In this document: one piece after another, positions 31,997 through 42,700 of the stretch
Position numbering within the stretch: the stretch's first letter is position 1
How the letters are laid out: every line of letters begins with the position of its first letter
Origin: SIG607 sp045537575
GTDB lineage: Bacteria; Bacillota; Clostridia; Oscillospirales; Acutalibacteraceae
Direction: 5' to 3'
DNA length: 56,269 nucleotides
Assembly: GCA_045537575.1 (NCBI GenBank)
Contig: JAZSPU010000043.1
Location: forward strand, 1 to 56,269
Notes under the pieces: model-generated
The model's input: the letters and a program-made list of their open reading frames with translations, nothing else
Told to the model about the DNA's origin: nothing
Databases searched by the model: none
Position numbers and translations under genes: made by a program

Positions 31997-32815
31997 ATGA
32001 AAAAAATAATTTCTGTATTATTAGCATTGCTATTTTCTCTTTCTGTTTTTGCGCTTCCGTCTTATGCAGATGAGGTGGTTGGTGTGTTAAAAGCAGAACG
32101 TGTTACTGCTAAAATCGGTGAGGAAATTACAGTTCCCGTATCACTTGTTGAGCATATAGGAGTGTGCATCATCAGAGTGGATGTAAAGTATGATTCAAAA
32201 GCCTTGGAATTAAAAAACGTTGTGCGAACGGCGGATGATGACTTTGGCTATACCGTTAATGCTAATACACAAGGTGAAGTTCTTGTTCTTATGGATGGGA
32301 AAAATCTGGAAAATGTTAAAGGCGATATTAAGCTTTTTGAACTGAAATTTAAGGTTAAGGATAACGCTACCCCCGGCAGAACTCTTGTGAGAGTTTTCTG
32401 CGAAGAAGGTATGGCTGCTTATTATGAGGTAAATGGTACTGAAACAAAGGCTATGTCCTTTGTGCCTGCCACCTCTACAGGTTCTGTAACTATTCTCTGT
32501 TCTAAACATGATTTTGTTTTAAATCAATCCGATAACACTTATCATTGTTCAAAGTGCGGTGCTGTTAAAGGAACGGACGGTAACGTTTCGGTAGATTCTT
32601 CTCAAGGTCTTCCCGAAATTGACGTTTCCGGCGAGGTTCCTTCTGACGCGTTATCAAACGAGATAGCTAACGAATCTGAAAATTCCTCCACGCCTGATGG
32701 TGATAATGACGAAGGAAAGGGCTTGAAATTTGTTTATTTTATTCCCTTAATTGCCGCTTTAGTGATTATAGGCGGAGTTTTAATAGTAAAACTGAAAAAA
32801 GGCAATAAAGAATAA
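31997..32815 (+). CDS. membrane-anchored cohesin-like protein
   Basis: A 272-residue protein. Signal peptide about 1-24 (ends PSYAD). A well-formed cohesin-like domain is at about 27-165: KIGEEITVPVSLVEHIGVCI, RVDVKYDSKALELKNV, LFELKFKVKDNATPGRTLV. One Cys-pair unit follows (YHCSKCGAV), then an acidic Ser/Asn/Glu linker of about 50 residues, one membrane helix (FIPLIAALVIIGGVLIV) and a KLKKGNKE tail. There is no dockerin, so it would expose a single cohesin at the membrane. The gap to the upstream gene holds a terminator and a ribosome binding site only, so expression probably depends on read-through, giving fewer copies than the wall-anchored protein. Confidence 0.82.
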   Translation: MKKIISVLLALLFSLSVFALPSYADEVVGVLKAERVTAKIGEEITVPVSLVEHIGVCIIRVDVKYDSKALELKNVVRTADDDFGYTVNANTQGEVLVLMDGKNLENVKGDIKLFELKFKVKDNATPGRTLVRVFCEEGMAAYYEVNGTETKAMSFVPATSTGSVTILCSKHDFVLNQSDNTYHCSKCGAVKGTDGNVSVDSSQGLPEIDVSGEVPSDALSNEIANESENSSTPDGDNDEGKGLKFVYFIPLIAALVIIGGVLIVKLKKGNKE

Positions 32816-32820
32816 AAATT

Positions 32821-32850
32821 GCGTCGGCGGATTTCCGCCGACGTTTTTTT
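32821..32850 (+). terminator. terminator after the membrane-anchored cohesin-like gene
   Basis: CGTCGGCGG (32822-32830) / CCGCCGACG (32835-32843), loop ATTT, T7 tail. The stem core is the same as in the terminator at 31949. Confidence 0.93.
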
Positions 32851-32869
32851 ATTTTGAAATAGTTTTTTC

Positions 32870-32898
32870 TTGATTTTGCTTTTGGTTTATGATAATAT
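32870..32898 (+). promoter_or_regulatory. weak candidate promoter of the 2184-residue protein
   Basis: TTGATT (32870-32875), 17 bp, TAATAT (32893-32898). Other A/T-rich hexamers nearby could serve; the placement is tentative. Confidence 0.4.
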
Positions 32899-32941
32899 TA
32901 ATATGTATTGATATATATTATATAAAAAGGAAGCAAAGTAT

Positions 32942-35900
32942 ATGAAAAAAACAGTATCCTTAATAGCAAATGCTTATTCTAAAAGATTGTTAGCTTTAGT
33001 TCTGACATTCCTTTTAGTATTTTCTGTAGCGGTGGTTCCGAGTGGAATTACTGCCGATGCCGCTTATCTTGATGAGCATACATACGATTTTGAAAAGGAG
33101 AGCGGTTCTGTGTACGGTGAGGGCGCTACTGCAAAAGACAGCAGCGGAACTGTGCGCTCAGTATCGGCAGTTGGTTTTACCAATACGCAGGAATTTGATA
33201 ACGGCGTTTTGAGTCTTACCGATACACGTCTTGGACGTAATCCTCGTGATACATACTTTGTTTTAAATGATAACAGCGGTATTTATGAACTTAAATCAGG
33301 GGCTTCTTATACTATTTCCCTTCGCTTTAAGGTTGTTTCAAATCAGGTTTCCTTTGTTTACGGCAATTATAGCTATCCTTTAAGCAGTCAGAAGACAGAG
33401 GTTAAGCTTGTGTATGGCTCAACTACAAAAAAAGAAATCGGTGATATCGCCCTTCTTCCTACAGGCGGTACCACCTTTACCCGCGTTGACTCTGAGGGCA
33501 AAACTGTTTCTTTAGCTGTTGGTCAGTGGCATGAGGTTTCTTTTAATTTCACTACTCCAAGTAGCTTTGCTGACGGCGAAAATTTCGTAATGATTGATGC
33601 TAAGACCTTTAATGGCGCTGACATTCAGTTTGATGACGTTACTATTGCCCGTCTTCCCTCTATGAAGCTTGTGACAACAAAAGGCACACTTGCAAAAACT
33701 GTTATTCCCGTTAAAATCGGGGACAAAATTGATTTACCAAACCCCGTAATTAAAGAGTTTGGCACCGATTTTCTCGGATGGTTCCGTGATAGAAACTGCA
33801 CCATCCCCTTTACTGACGAATATGTAACTGTAGAGAACTGCGAAAGCACCCTTTATGCAGGTTTTTCTAACGAAGTGTTTGGTTTTGAAAGCTATACAAA
33901 CAGTGTTCAGTACGGTTTGACAAAAAATAATTTCTTTAGCCTTGCCGAAAATCCTGACGAGGCTTATAGCGGCAGAGGCTTTGCGCACTACCATTATACC
34001 GAGGAGTATTGGAATAATCCGTATACTACACCTGAGGGTGTTATCACTACTCAGGCGGTCAGAAGAGCATCAAATGAAAACAGTATTCCCGTTAAAAAAC
34101 TTGCAACCTCAACTACTTACGTTTTAAGCCTTAAGTATCGTATTCTTGAAGGTTCGGGCGATATATCCATTGGTGCCTTTACTGCAGGTACTAATATGTG
34201 GTGGAGCGGCACTAACAAAACAATGAGTGCAAGTGAGACCTTTGCTAACGACAACTCAAACGAATGGAAGGAATACAGAACCACCTTTACCACACCCGAT
34301 AGTTTCATTGCAGGTGAATCAAATTGGGACTGTAGTTATCTCTACGTTTTTATTCATGCCGCTAATGACGTATATACCGAAGCGTATATTGACGAAGTAA
34401 TCATCAAAGAGATAAAAGGCAATACTAAGGTAAAGCTTAATGCTAACGGCGGCACATTTGATGATGGAAAAACTTCTGCTACCATCGAAACTGCCTTGGG
34501 TGAGGCTATATCCGACTTCCCAACCCCCACAAGAGAAGGATATGATTTTGTCGGTTGGGCATATGATGTAAACGGCGCTGAAAAGGTGACCGCCGATGTA
34601 ATCGACGTTGACCTTTATGACAATACTGTTTACGCTGTTTGGTCAAGAAATATGGGCTTTGAAAGCTACTATTATGACCTTGAAAGCGAAAACCGCAATA
34701 ACTACGTAAGCGATACTGTAGCTATTGTTAAAGAAAATGCTAAAGGCGGCTCCTATTCTGCAAAGCTTACCGCAAACGGCAGCGCGCAGAACGTAATCGC
34801 AATGAACCCCATTAGCAATAAAACCCGTTATCTTGTTACCTTCTATTATGATCTTAAGTCAGCCGACAGCGATATAAACGTTCAGTTTGCTACAATGGAT
34901 TATAATATAAATGATAGCGCCGACGTTAATAAGTACGATGCTACCTATATCATAAGTGAAGCTGATGCGGGCAAGGGCTACAAAATGGGCGCCGTTGTAA
35001 TCGAGACTAGGTTTAAAAATCTCGATGCTGACCGCCTTGCTATGCTGGTTTCCGGCACCTCGGGAGATTATACTGTTTATTTTGATAGTATTGAACTGAC
35101 CACCCTTACGGAAACTGACGGTTACGTGATTTTTGCAGATATTCTTAACGGCGACTATACCGCCTCTGTTGGCAAAAGCGGTGAAATCGTTAAACCTGAC
35201 TTCTTGGCAAGTGAAAGCAATAAGTTTATCGGCTGGTATAATGATGAAGAGCTTACCGAAATTTATGACAACACTACTTTCTACTCTGCTGATTATAACG
35301 TAATTTATGCAGGCTTTATAGAAGGCCAAAGCTATAATAACTATACTGTAAACGGTACAAATACCGCTGTTGCTACCGAAAACAGCAATAAGTACTTAAA
35401 GCTTAGCGGCTCTGCAACCGAAAAAATTTATTCTACTACTGCTTCAAAGCGTTACGGTGTAGAATTTACCTATCGTGTTGAAGCAATAACCGCCAATACT
35501 ACTTTGACTGTAGGAAATGCTTCTCTTAGTCTTTCTACCTCTTCTCTTGGCGCAGGCTGGACAAAGCACTATATGGTTGTTACTGCCGATTCCAATTCAT
35601 TAAGTATTTCTACAAACGGTAATAGTGCCTTTGCTTTAGGCATTGATAACCTAATTGTTTACGAAATTACCGATAGAATGTCGATAATTAACTTCGATCA
35701 GAAGGATGGCTACGGTGCTGATACCGTACGCGTTGGCGTAAAGGGTATGCCTATTGACTTCCCCTCAGTTTCGGCTATCGGCAATGAAGTATGCTACGGC
35801 TGGTATGAAGATTCTACCCTTAAAACTCCCTTTGTATCAAATGTTTATCCCGATAGCGATATAACCCTTTATGCAAGATGGGCAAAAAATCCCGTTACTC

Positions 35901-38900
35901 AGGTTAATTTCGAAAACGTTAAACAAGAAGATTTTATGACCTCTGCTAACAGTAACCGTACCAGTTTGAGTGGCGGTCAGTTGGTATTTGATAAAGAAGA
36001 TGCTAGTGACAAATCGGATATTTACGCGCCGCTGTTCAATAATGGCGGTTACGTAAAGCTTCAGAGCAATACAACCTACGCTATTTCTTACTCTTCTTAC
36101 TATAACGTATATACCTCCAACGCTAAGATGCAAATCGAATTTTTTACTGCATCAAGCGATAAGTTTGAAAATCCATACAGCGTAGGCGGAGTGGCAGAAA
36201 TTAAGCACGCTTACGTTGCAAGACCGGGATATACTTATATCACAACCGGCGAACTTAACGATACCAATAATACTCTTTATATCAAGGTTAAATCGGGTAC
36301 CGATAAAACTACACTGAAGCTGGATGCAATAAAAATCACCCGTATGGATGAAGGCAGAAATCACGTATTCTTCTTTGATGACAAAAACATCAAGCTTTAT
36401 GAAGCTGACGGCAACTACGGTGCAAAAATAGAGTATCCTAATCTTGATACCAATCAGATGGTTGTAGAAGGCTGGTATGACTCTGTAGATTTTACAAACA
36501 GATATGACGGCGCTCATAGGGAAGAGCCTGTAACTGTTCAGTTCTGCCGTTGGGAGCTTCCAAAAATAACCTTTGAAAATTATTTTTACGAAAACTCTAC
36601 CTCAAGATATGCTTTGGGTGACGATATATCCCTTTCTTCAGAAGAACAGTATGATACAGCTCGTTCCCTTAAGTATAGCTATAACTATGCTATAAAATAT
36701 TTTGAGACTCCTAACAATACTGCAGGTCTGGGCAGAGTAAACGATAACAGTACTTATAAGATTACCTTTAAGTATTTAATCACCGAAGCGCAGAGCGACG
36801 TGGATATTAAGTTCCTCACCGCAAATCTTACAAATCGTTGGGCATTCATTACTAACTATGATGAAGCCACCTACCGTATTTATTCCGCTGAAATAGGAAA
36901 CGGTTGGAGCGAAGCAACTGTTTATCTTACTACTAAGTTTGAATCTATTGGTGCTTCCGGACTCTTTATGACCTTTAATCCTGTGGTTGAAGGACCCACT
37001 GTAGTTTATATTGATGCTGTTGAACTTGAATATTTGGGCGCAGACTCGGCAGTAGCAGCATTCATCGGTAAAGAAGGAAACGCTGTTCACTATGAAATCG
37101 GTAATGTAGGCGGTACTGTCAGCGCTCCTGATATTATCCCCGCTTCACAGTTCTCTTCCTTCAATGACTGGTTTAAAGATAAAGAGTGCACCGAAAGCTT
37201 TAGCGGTATGACTCTTACTGCAGGAATTAACTATGTATATTCCGGCTGGACCGATAAGTCTGAAAGCTTTGATAACTACACCTATGCTTCAAAGAATGGT
37301 AATAACTTTGCGCAAAATTCCATTGTTTCAAACAGTGAAATAACTGTTACCTCTGCCGAAAAAGGACTTAACGGCTTTAGAATTGGTAAACTCAATAATA
37401 ATACCACCTATAAAGTGACCTTTAGTTATAAAACGGAAAGCGATACAACCATTAAGTTTGCCACAGCAGACGAAATGAACTTCTATCAAAATAATACTTC
37501 TTATAATGATGAAGGAAACTTCGTAAAAGCAGTTGCAAATGGTAGCAAAAATACCGCTACAGTATATCTGACCACAGCATTTACCTATAGCATTCCTAAG
37601 GATGCTGATATTAACGCACTAGACAATAAAAATGCAGATTACGGCGATATGCTGTATATGTATTTCGATAATGCTGTAGGCAGCAGCGTTACCGTAACTG
37701 ATGTAGCAGTGAAGGAATTAGACGTTGTTTCTTCCCTTGGCTCCTCCGTACTTACTAATGAAGCAAGTGCTATAGAAGGCAGTCAGGCGCTTCGTTTCTA
37801 CTTCGGCTATCCCACACAGAATATTATCAACATTGACATTGACGGCGAAAGCTTCACCATTATGGAACGCGGTATTATATTCAAAAATGCAAGAAATACT
37901 GCAACAGGCGAAATGGGTGAAGACACCGTTTCGGTTAAGCCTATTGTCCTTGAGAATAAAAACGATAAAGGCTACGTTTACGTTAGCAAGACAAATGGCT
38001 TTAATCAGTATTGGGATTATGATAATAAGACCGAAAGTCTTGAATTCAGCGGATACGTTAAGAACTTTGCTCTTGAGGATGCCCGTCTTGTAGCGGCTAG
38101 AGGTTATATAAAGGTAAAGGATACTGAGGGTAATGTTTACACCTTCTATTCGGCAGATAAAAAGGCTACCGTAAAAGAGGGAGTAGATAAAATCAACGAA
38201 ATCACTACTACCGATATTCATACCTTTGGCGGAACCCAGTGGAGTAACTTTACAATAGTTAATCCCAAAACTATGCCTTATATTTACGGAAGACAAATAG
38301 AACTTTTAATGGAATATGCAAAGGAAACTCATAAGGTTGAATTTGTAAGAGTAACCGAAAAGGCAAAGGAAACCGACTACGAAATCGTTATCGGCGATAC
38401 AAAGCGTGACACAAGTGACCTTGTAGAAGTTGAAAACGAAGACCAATACGTAATAGCTGTAAGAGGCACTAAGCTCATAATCAAGGGCGGCAGCGACCTT
38501 GCAACAATGCAGGGCGTTAAGGACTTTATCGAATATCTTAAATTAAAGGATTCCTTAAAATGCGGCGCTGACCTTGAGGACGGCTATACAAAATACGGTA
38601 AGGTTTCCAAAACCGTTGACGACTATAAGCTGACCTTTAATGATGATTTCGAGGGCTCTAACCTTAACGCAAACGTTTGGGGTGCTTATGCTAGCGAAGG
38701 CATCAATTCCACCGTTACGTCCCCCTCTCAGCTTGGCGGTAAGATTTCTATGAGAGCGCCCTTTGACCCCGGATACACCACCTATGTTACGGGCAGAGAG
38801 GTTGAACAGCCTTCCTTTGTAAGAGACGGAAATGCTGTTGTTACTACAGCGCGTATTAACGAAACCGACGTTACCTTCTCGAGAATGTCAACCTTCTGGA

Positions 38901-39496
38901 AGATGGTTTACCAGTACGGTATTATCGAGTTCAAGGTAAAGGTTGCTCCTACTCCTGTTCATACCAGTCTTTGGATGAACGGTGCGCAAAACGGCGGTAC
39001 TAAATTCATAGAGGCTTTCGGTAGAGAAGACAGAGGCTGTATGACCGAGTACGACCTTCTTGAAAACTACGGAAGTCTGAATAACTACGATTCTGCCGTG
39101 CACCATTGGTGGACCGCTACCTCTATGAGAGACCCTGCTCACGTAAGTCTCCCCGATACACCCTACGGTACCGGTGTAAAGAACCAAGAATATACGCCCG
39201 ATGCGGATGAAACAAGTCTTTATGATGATTATCACATTTATACTTTCCTCTGGGAAAATACAGGCATAACCTTCGCCTTCGACGGCGTTAAGTATTATGA
39301 CCTGCACGTTAGAGATACCCACCTTGAACGTGTAGCAAACTACATTATTATAGGTACCGGTATGTGTAACCGTGACTATGGTGCTAAGTATGATCCCACA
39401 ATTCATAGTGATTACTACGAAACCCTTATTGATTACGTTCGTATTTATCAGAATGAAGGTATGGGCAGCCGTATGGTATGGGCAAATAGCAACTAA
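32942..39496 (+). CDS. giant secreted multi-module glycan-binding protein with C-terminal GH16 glucanase
   Basis: A 2184-residue protein: signal peptide about 1-40, then about seven beta-sandwich carbohydrate-binding-like modules (each opening with FESY/FENY/FDNY-type sequence and ending in a YFDSIEL/IDNLIVYEI-type strand) alternating with six InlB-type repeats (FLGWFRDRNC, FVGWAYDV, FIGWYNDEEL, YGWYEDSTL). Residues about 1600-1880 include a module with IVIGDTKRDTS and KLIIKGGSDLATMQG that is shared with the two GH16 lipoproteins downstream. Residues about 1890-2175 form a GH16 domain with ExDxxE active site EYDLLE (E2036, D2038, E2041). GH16 enzymes retain configuration and cut beta-1,3/1,4-glucans or galactans; the substrate is unknown. 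No anchor follows the enzyme. AAAAGGAAG precedes the ATG. Confidence 0.85.
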   Translation: MKKTVSLIANAYSKRLLALVLTFLLVFSVAVVPSGITADAAYLDEHTYDFEKESGSVYGEGATAKDSSGTVRSVSAVGFTNTQEFDNGVLSLTDTRLGRNPRDTYFVLNDNSGIYELKSGASYTISLRFKVVSNQVSFVYGNYSYPLSSQKTEVKLVYGSTTKKEIGDIALLPTGGTTFTRVDSEGKTVSLAVGQWHEVSFNFTTPSSFADGENFVMIDAKTFNGADIQFDDVTIARLPSMKLVTTKGTLAKTVIPVKIGDKIDLPNPVIKEFGTDFLGWFRDRNCTIPFTDEYVTVENCESTLYAGFSNEVFGFESYTNSVQYGLTKNNFFSLAENPDEAYSGRGFAHYHYTEEYWNNPYTTPEGVITTQAVRRASNENSIPVKKLATSTTYVLSLKYRILEGSGDISIGAFTAGTNMWWSGTNKTMSASETFANDNSNEWKEYRTTFTTPDSFIAGESNWDCSYLYVFIHAANDVYTEAYIDEVIIKEIKGNTKVKLNANGGTFDDGKTSATIETALGEAISDFPTPTREGYDFVGWAYDVNGAEKVTADVIDVDLYDNTVYAVWSRNMGFESYYYDLESENRNNYVSDTVAIVKENAKGGSYSAKLTANGSAQNVIAMNPISNKTRYLVTFYYDLKSADSDINVQFATMDYNINDSADVNKYDATYIISEADAGKGYKMGAVVIETRFKNLDADRLAMLVSGTSGDYTVYFDSIELTTLTETDGYVIFADILNGDYTASVGKSGEIVKPDFLASESNKFIGWYNDEELTEIYDNTTFYSADYNVIYAGFIEGQSYNNYTVNGTNTAVATENSNKYLKLSGSATEKIYSTTASKRYGVEFTYRVEAITANTTLTVGNASLSLSTSSLGAGWTKHYMVVTADSNSLSISTNGNSAFALGIDNLIVYEITDRMSIINFDQKDGYGADTVRVGVKGMPIDFPSVSAIGNEVCYGWYEDSTLKTPFVSNVYPDSDITLYARWAKNPVTQVNFENVKQEDFMTSANSNRTSLSGGQLVFDKEDASDKSDIYAPLFNNGGYVKLQSNTTYAISYSSYYNVYTSNAKMQIEFFTASSDKFENPYSVGGVAEIKHAYVARPGYTYITTGELNDTNNTLYIKVKSGTDKTTLKLDAIKITRMDEGRNHVFFFDDKNIKLYEADGNYGAKIEYPNLDTNQMVVEGWYDSVDFTNRYDGAHREEPVTVQFCRWELPKITFENYFYENSTSRYALGDDISLSSEEQYDTARSLKYSYNYAIKYFETPNNTAGLGRVNDNSTYKITFKYLITEAQSDVDIKFLTANLTNRWAFITNYDEATYRIYSAEIGNGWSEATVYLTTKFESIGASGLFMTFNPVVEGPTVVYIDAVELEYLGADSAVAAFIGKEGNAVHYEIGNVGGTVSAPDIIPASQFSSFNDWFKDKECTESFSGMTLTAGINYVYSGWTDKSESFDNYTYASKNGNNFAQNSIVSNSEITVTSAEKGLNGFRIGKLNNNTTYKVTFSYKTESDTTIKFATADEMNFYQNNTSYNDEGNFVKAVANGSKNTATVYLTTAFTYSIPKDADINALDNKNADYGDMLYMYFDNAVGSSVTVTDVAVKELDVVSSLGSSVLTNEASAIEGSQALRFYFGYPTQNIINIDIDGESFTIMERGIIFKNARNTATGEMGEDTVSVKPIVLENKNDKGYVYVSKTNGFNQYWDYDNKTESLEFSGYVKNFALEDARLVAARGYIKVKDTEGNVYTFYSADKKATVKEGVDKINEITTTDIHTFGGTQWSNFTIVNPKTMPYIYGRQIELLMEYAKETHKVEFVRVTEKAKETDYEIVIGDTKRDTSDLVEVENEDQYVIAVRGTKLIIKGGSDLATMQGVKDFIEYLKLKDSLKCGADLEDGYTKYGKVSKTVDDYKLTFNDDFEGSNLNANVWGAYASEGINSTVTSPSQLGGKISMRAPFDPGYTTYVTGREVEQPSFVRDGNAVVTTARINETDVTFSRMSTFWKMVYQYGIIEFKVKVAPTPVHTSLWMNGAQNGGTKFIEAFGREDRGCMTEYDLLENYGSLNNYDSAVHHWWTATSMRDPAHVSLPDTPYGTGVKNQEYTPDADETSLYDDYHIYTFLWENTGITFAFDGVKYYDLHVRDTHLERVANYIIIGTGMCNRDYGAKYDPTIHSDYYETLIDYVRIYQNEGMGSRMVWANSN

Positions 39497-39523
39497 AATT
39501 TAATACAGTAAACAGTATAAAAG

Positions 39524-39566
39524 CAGACTATTATTGATTTTAAGCATCAGTAATAGTCTGTTTTTG
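39524..39566 (+). terminator. terminator after the 2184-residue protein gene
   Basis: CAGACTATTATTGAT (39524-39538) pairs with ATCAGTAATAGTCTG (39546-39560) with a single G-U pair, then TTTTTGC. Confidence 0.9.
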
Positions 39567-39596
39567 CATATTTTTGGGAATTTTTAAAAAATGCGG

Positions 39597-39629
39597 TGCA
39601 TTTTTGTGTGCTAAAAGTACATTTTTGTG
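39597..39629 (+). promoter_or_regulatory. 21-bp-period direct repeat upstream of tandem unit 1
   Basis: TGCATTTTTGTG (39597-39608) and TACATTTTTGTG (39618-39629), 9 bp apart, ending 19 bp before the -35 hexamer. The second tandem unit has the same arrangement at 47021-47053, although the bases between are not conserved. I infer a binding site for an activator. Confidence 0.65.
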
Positions 39630-39648
39630 AAACTTTTAAATATTTTTA

Positions 39649-39678
39649 TTGACAGCGCTCTCTTTTTTGTTGTAAAAT
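39649..39678 (+). promoter_or_regulatory. sigma-A promoter of tandem unit 1
   Basis: TTGACA (39649-39654), 18 bp, TAAAAT (39673-39678). The same -35 and -10 hexamers are used in unit 2. The leader to the ATG is about 70 bases. Confidence 0.75.
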
Positions 39679-39755
39679 ACAGAATGTAATACAAGCGGTA
39701 GTGTGCGAAAGTGTTCCCATACTGCCCAAAATCTATTATAAAAAGGAGAATCTCT

Positions 39756-42700
39756 ATGCGCAATCAGTATAGAAAAAAAGGTATCAACAGAATACTGGGC
39801 ATTCTTTGTGCTTTAGTACTTCTTGTTAGCGCTATTTACGTGCCTATGGCAGTAAGCGCTGCAGGCGATATTACTTCTGTTGATATTGTTGACAACAAGG
39901 CTTACGTCTTTGATTTCAACAGCCCCGCAGCTACTTCGGATGAAAACATGGCAGCTGCTACAGGTGACGCCGCTATAGGTTACTATGGCTGGGGTTGGAG
40001 TGTATCAAATGGTGAGCTCAGAGCCAACAAAAATAACGCCTCTCAGTCTTGGTCCACAGGTGGCGGTTTCCGTCTTCATACCAAACTGGCTGACGGTACC
40101 TATGGCTTATATGCTTTAGAGCCTTCCACAAGATACGTTGTATCCTTTAAGATTCGTGTGCTTTCCTCTCCCGTAACTATTTCGGGCAGTCAGGAAACTT
40201 ATAAAGCATCTATGTCTATAGGCTATAACGCTTCTTACAATTCTAATTCCAGTGGTCAAAAGGATAGCTACGTAAACGGCATATCTACTACCACTAAGAT
40301 AATGGAATCTTTGATTGACAGTAATATGTTCACTCTTTATGATTCTAACGGCAATGCTTCTGCTTATGCCTGCGGTGAAGATTGGCATACTGTTACATAT
40401 TTCCTTACTACTCCCGCATCTTTTACAAATGATAATGCACTTGCATTCTATACTACCAACTATCATGGTGTAGATGTTCGTATAGATGACGTTAGCGTTA
40501 CCAAAATCGGCGCTGATTCCGGCATAGTTCTCCTTAAAGATGAATATTCCGCTACTGATGAACTTTTCTTCGGTAAAGAAGGCGAAAAGATTAATCTTGC
40601 TGAAAAGGATATCAATGACAGAGCAAAGGATCCTTCTCACACCTTCGTTGGTTGGTATGCAGACGTAGAACGTACCCAGAAGATTGATGAAGTTGCTTTC
40701 TCTAAGGGAGAAGATAAAACCGTATATTCCCGTTGGAATGCTCCTGTAACCATTACCTTCAAGAACACCCTTGACGGTAGCGAAACCAAGATTACAGGTA
40801 TGGCAGGCGACGCTTTCGAATATCCTAAGGATCCTGTTGATCCCGAGGGCAAGGTATGGTTTATGGGTTGGTATAAGGATGAAGCAGGTACAACCGCTCA
40901 TCTTGTGCCTCAATACGGCTATGCTGATGAAACCATTTATACATATTGGAAGGGCGAAATCCCCGGCTTAACTCAGGATTTTGAAAACTATACTGCAGAT
41001 CAGTATAAGGCGCAGGAATATACTAAGAACAATGGCACACCTGACGATACTAGTGACGACTATAAGGCTACCTATAGAAGTAACTACCTTATTTTCTATA
41101 CCACTATGTCTAAACAGAGTGAGCAGGTTGTAAGCGGAAATAACGCTGTAAAATTCCATTGGAATACCGATCCTACTCTTGACAAGGATGTTTCCAAACC
41201 TGACGGATATAATATTTCAAACCCTGATTCTTACGAGTTAAAGCGTTATTCTTCAGATGATAATCTTTTCTATTTAGGAAAAGGACTTGAGGAAAATCAA
41301 ATGTATAACGTTTCCTTCAAGTATAAGGTTGAACAGGCTGATCAGCCGGTTAAGTTCTATCTTGTTACAGCCGCTACCAATAACTCTTGGGGTGGACGTA
41401 AGACGTACGCCGATACCAAGAGCGTTAACTTGAAGAAAACTGACGGATGGGTAGATTATACATTCACCGTTAATTTAGCTGAAATGGGCGCAAATAACGG
41501 ACTCTTCCTCGGTATTAAGCTTACCGAGAACGAAGACGTTCTTATGTACTTCGATGACATTGAAATCGAAGCATTTGCTCAGCCTTATGAAAGTGTTATT
41601 ACCATTAACACCAACTTAGATGGCGAAGTTATTAATATTAAGGGCAAACGCGGCGATGAAATCAAGCTTCCTGAAATCGAACATCCTGATGGCGGCGTTT
41701 TCAGAGGTTGGTTCCTTGATAAAGAATTAACCGTTCCTTATGAAGGTAAAGTATTCGAAAGACTTCCTGTAACTATTTACGGAAAGTGGGCTGAATACTT
41801 CACCATTAATCAGGGCTTTGAAAACTATACTTCCGATGAATACGAAGTTAAGGACTATACTAAAAATAACGGTACTGCTGATGATACGAGCGATGACTTT
41901 ACCGTTAAATATAGGAGCAACTACCTTTATTTCTATACTACAATGTCTAAGCAGTCTAAAGAGGTAAACAGCGGTAATTATGCAGTTAAATTCCACTGGA
42001 ATACCGATCCTGCATTAGATAAGGACGTTTCTAAGCCAGACGGCAAAAATGCGCAAAATGGCGATGCCTATGAACAAAATCGTTATTCTTCCGATGATAA
42101 CCTCTTCTATGTAGGAAGTGGACTTGATAGCAATCAACCCTATACCCTTACCTTTAAGTATAAAGTTGAAGAGGCTGATCAGGAAATACAGTTCTATGTT
42201 CTTTCTGCTATTTCTAACAACTCTTGGGGCTCACGTAAAATGTATGCTGCTCCCCAAAAGGTTCAGCTTAAGCCAACTGACGGCTGGGTAGAATACTCCT
42301 ATGAGTTTACTACCGGTGAATTAGGTAGTGCTAACGCTGCTTTCCTTGGTATTAAGCTAACTGAAAACGAAGACGTAATTATGTACTTCGATGATATTAA
42401 GATTAGGTCTCATAACACCAATGAAGAAGTAATTATGACCCTTGAAACCAATACTGCTCAGGGTATCGTTAAGCATGTTGCTAAGAGAGGCGAACCGCTT
42501 AATCTTCCCAAGCTTACCCATTCCGATGGAGCAGAATTCTTGGGTTGGTTTACCGATGCTGCTTACACAACTCCTTATACAGCTACTGTTTATCCCAGCG
42601 CAAATACCACTCTTTATGCTAAGTGGACTAACGTTGCTATGACCTTTAAGGAATATCCCTATGCAAGCGATCCTCAGAACGACCCCAACATTTTCGCTGA

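Noticed and set aside
19761..32815. A classical cellulosome gene cluster
   Set aside because: No dockerin-bearing glycoside hydrolase and no multi-cohesin scaffoldin with a cellulose-binding module are present in the window.
38888..39406. 172-codon minus-strand frame inside the GH16 region of the giant protein
   Set aside because: Shadow of a strongly biased plus-strand gene, without a ribosome binding site or family features. The same holds for similar frames at 40116-40913, 42357-43169, 45903-46394 and 47707-48351.
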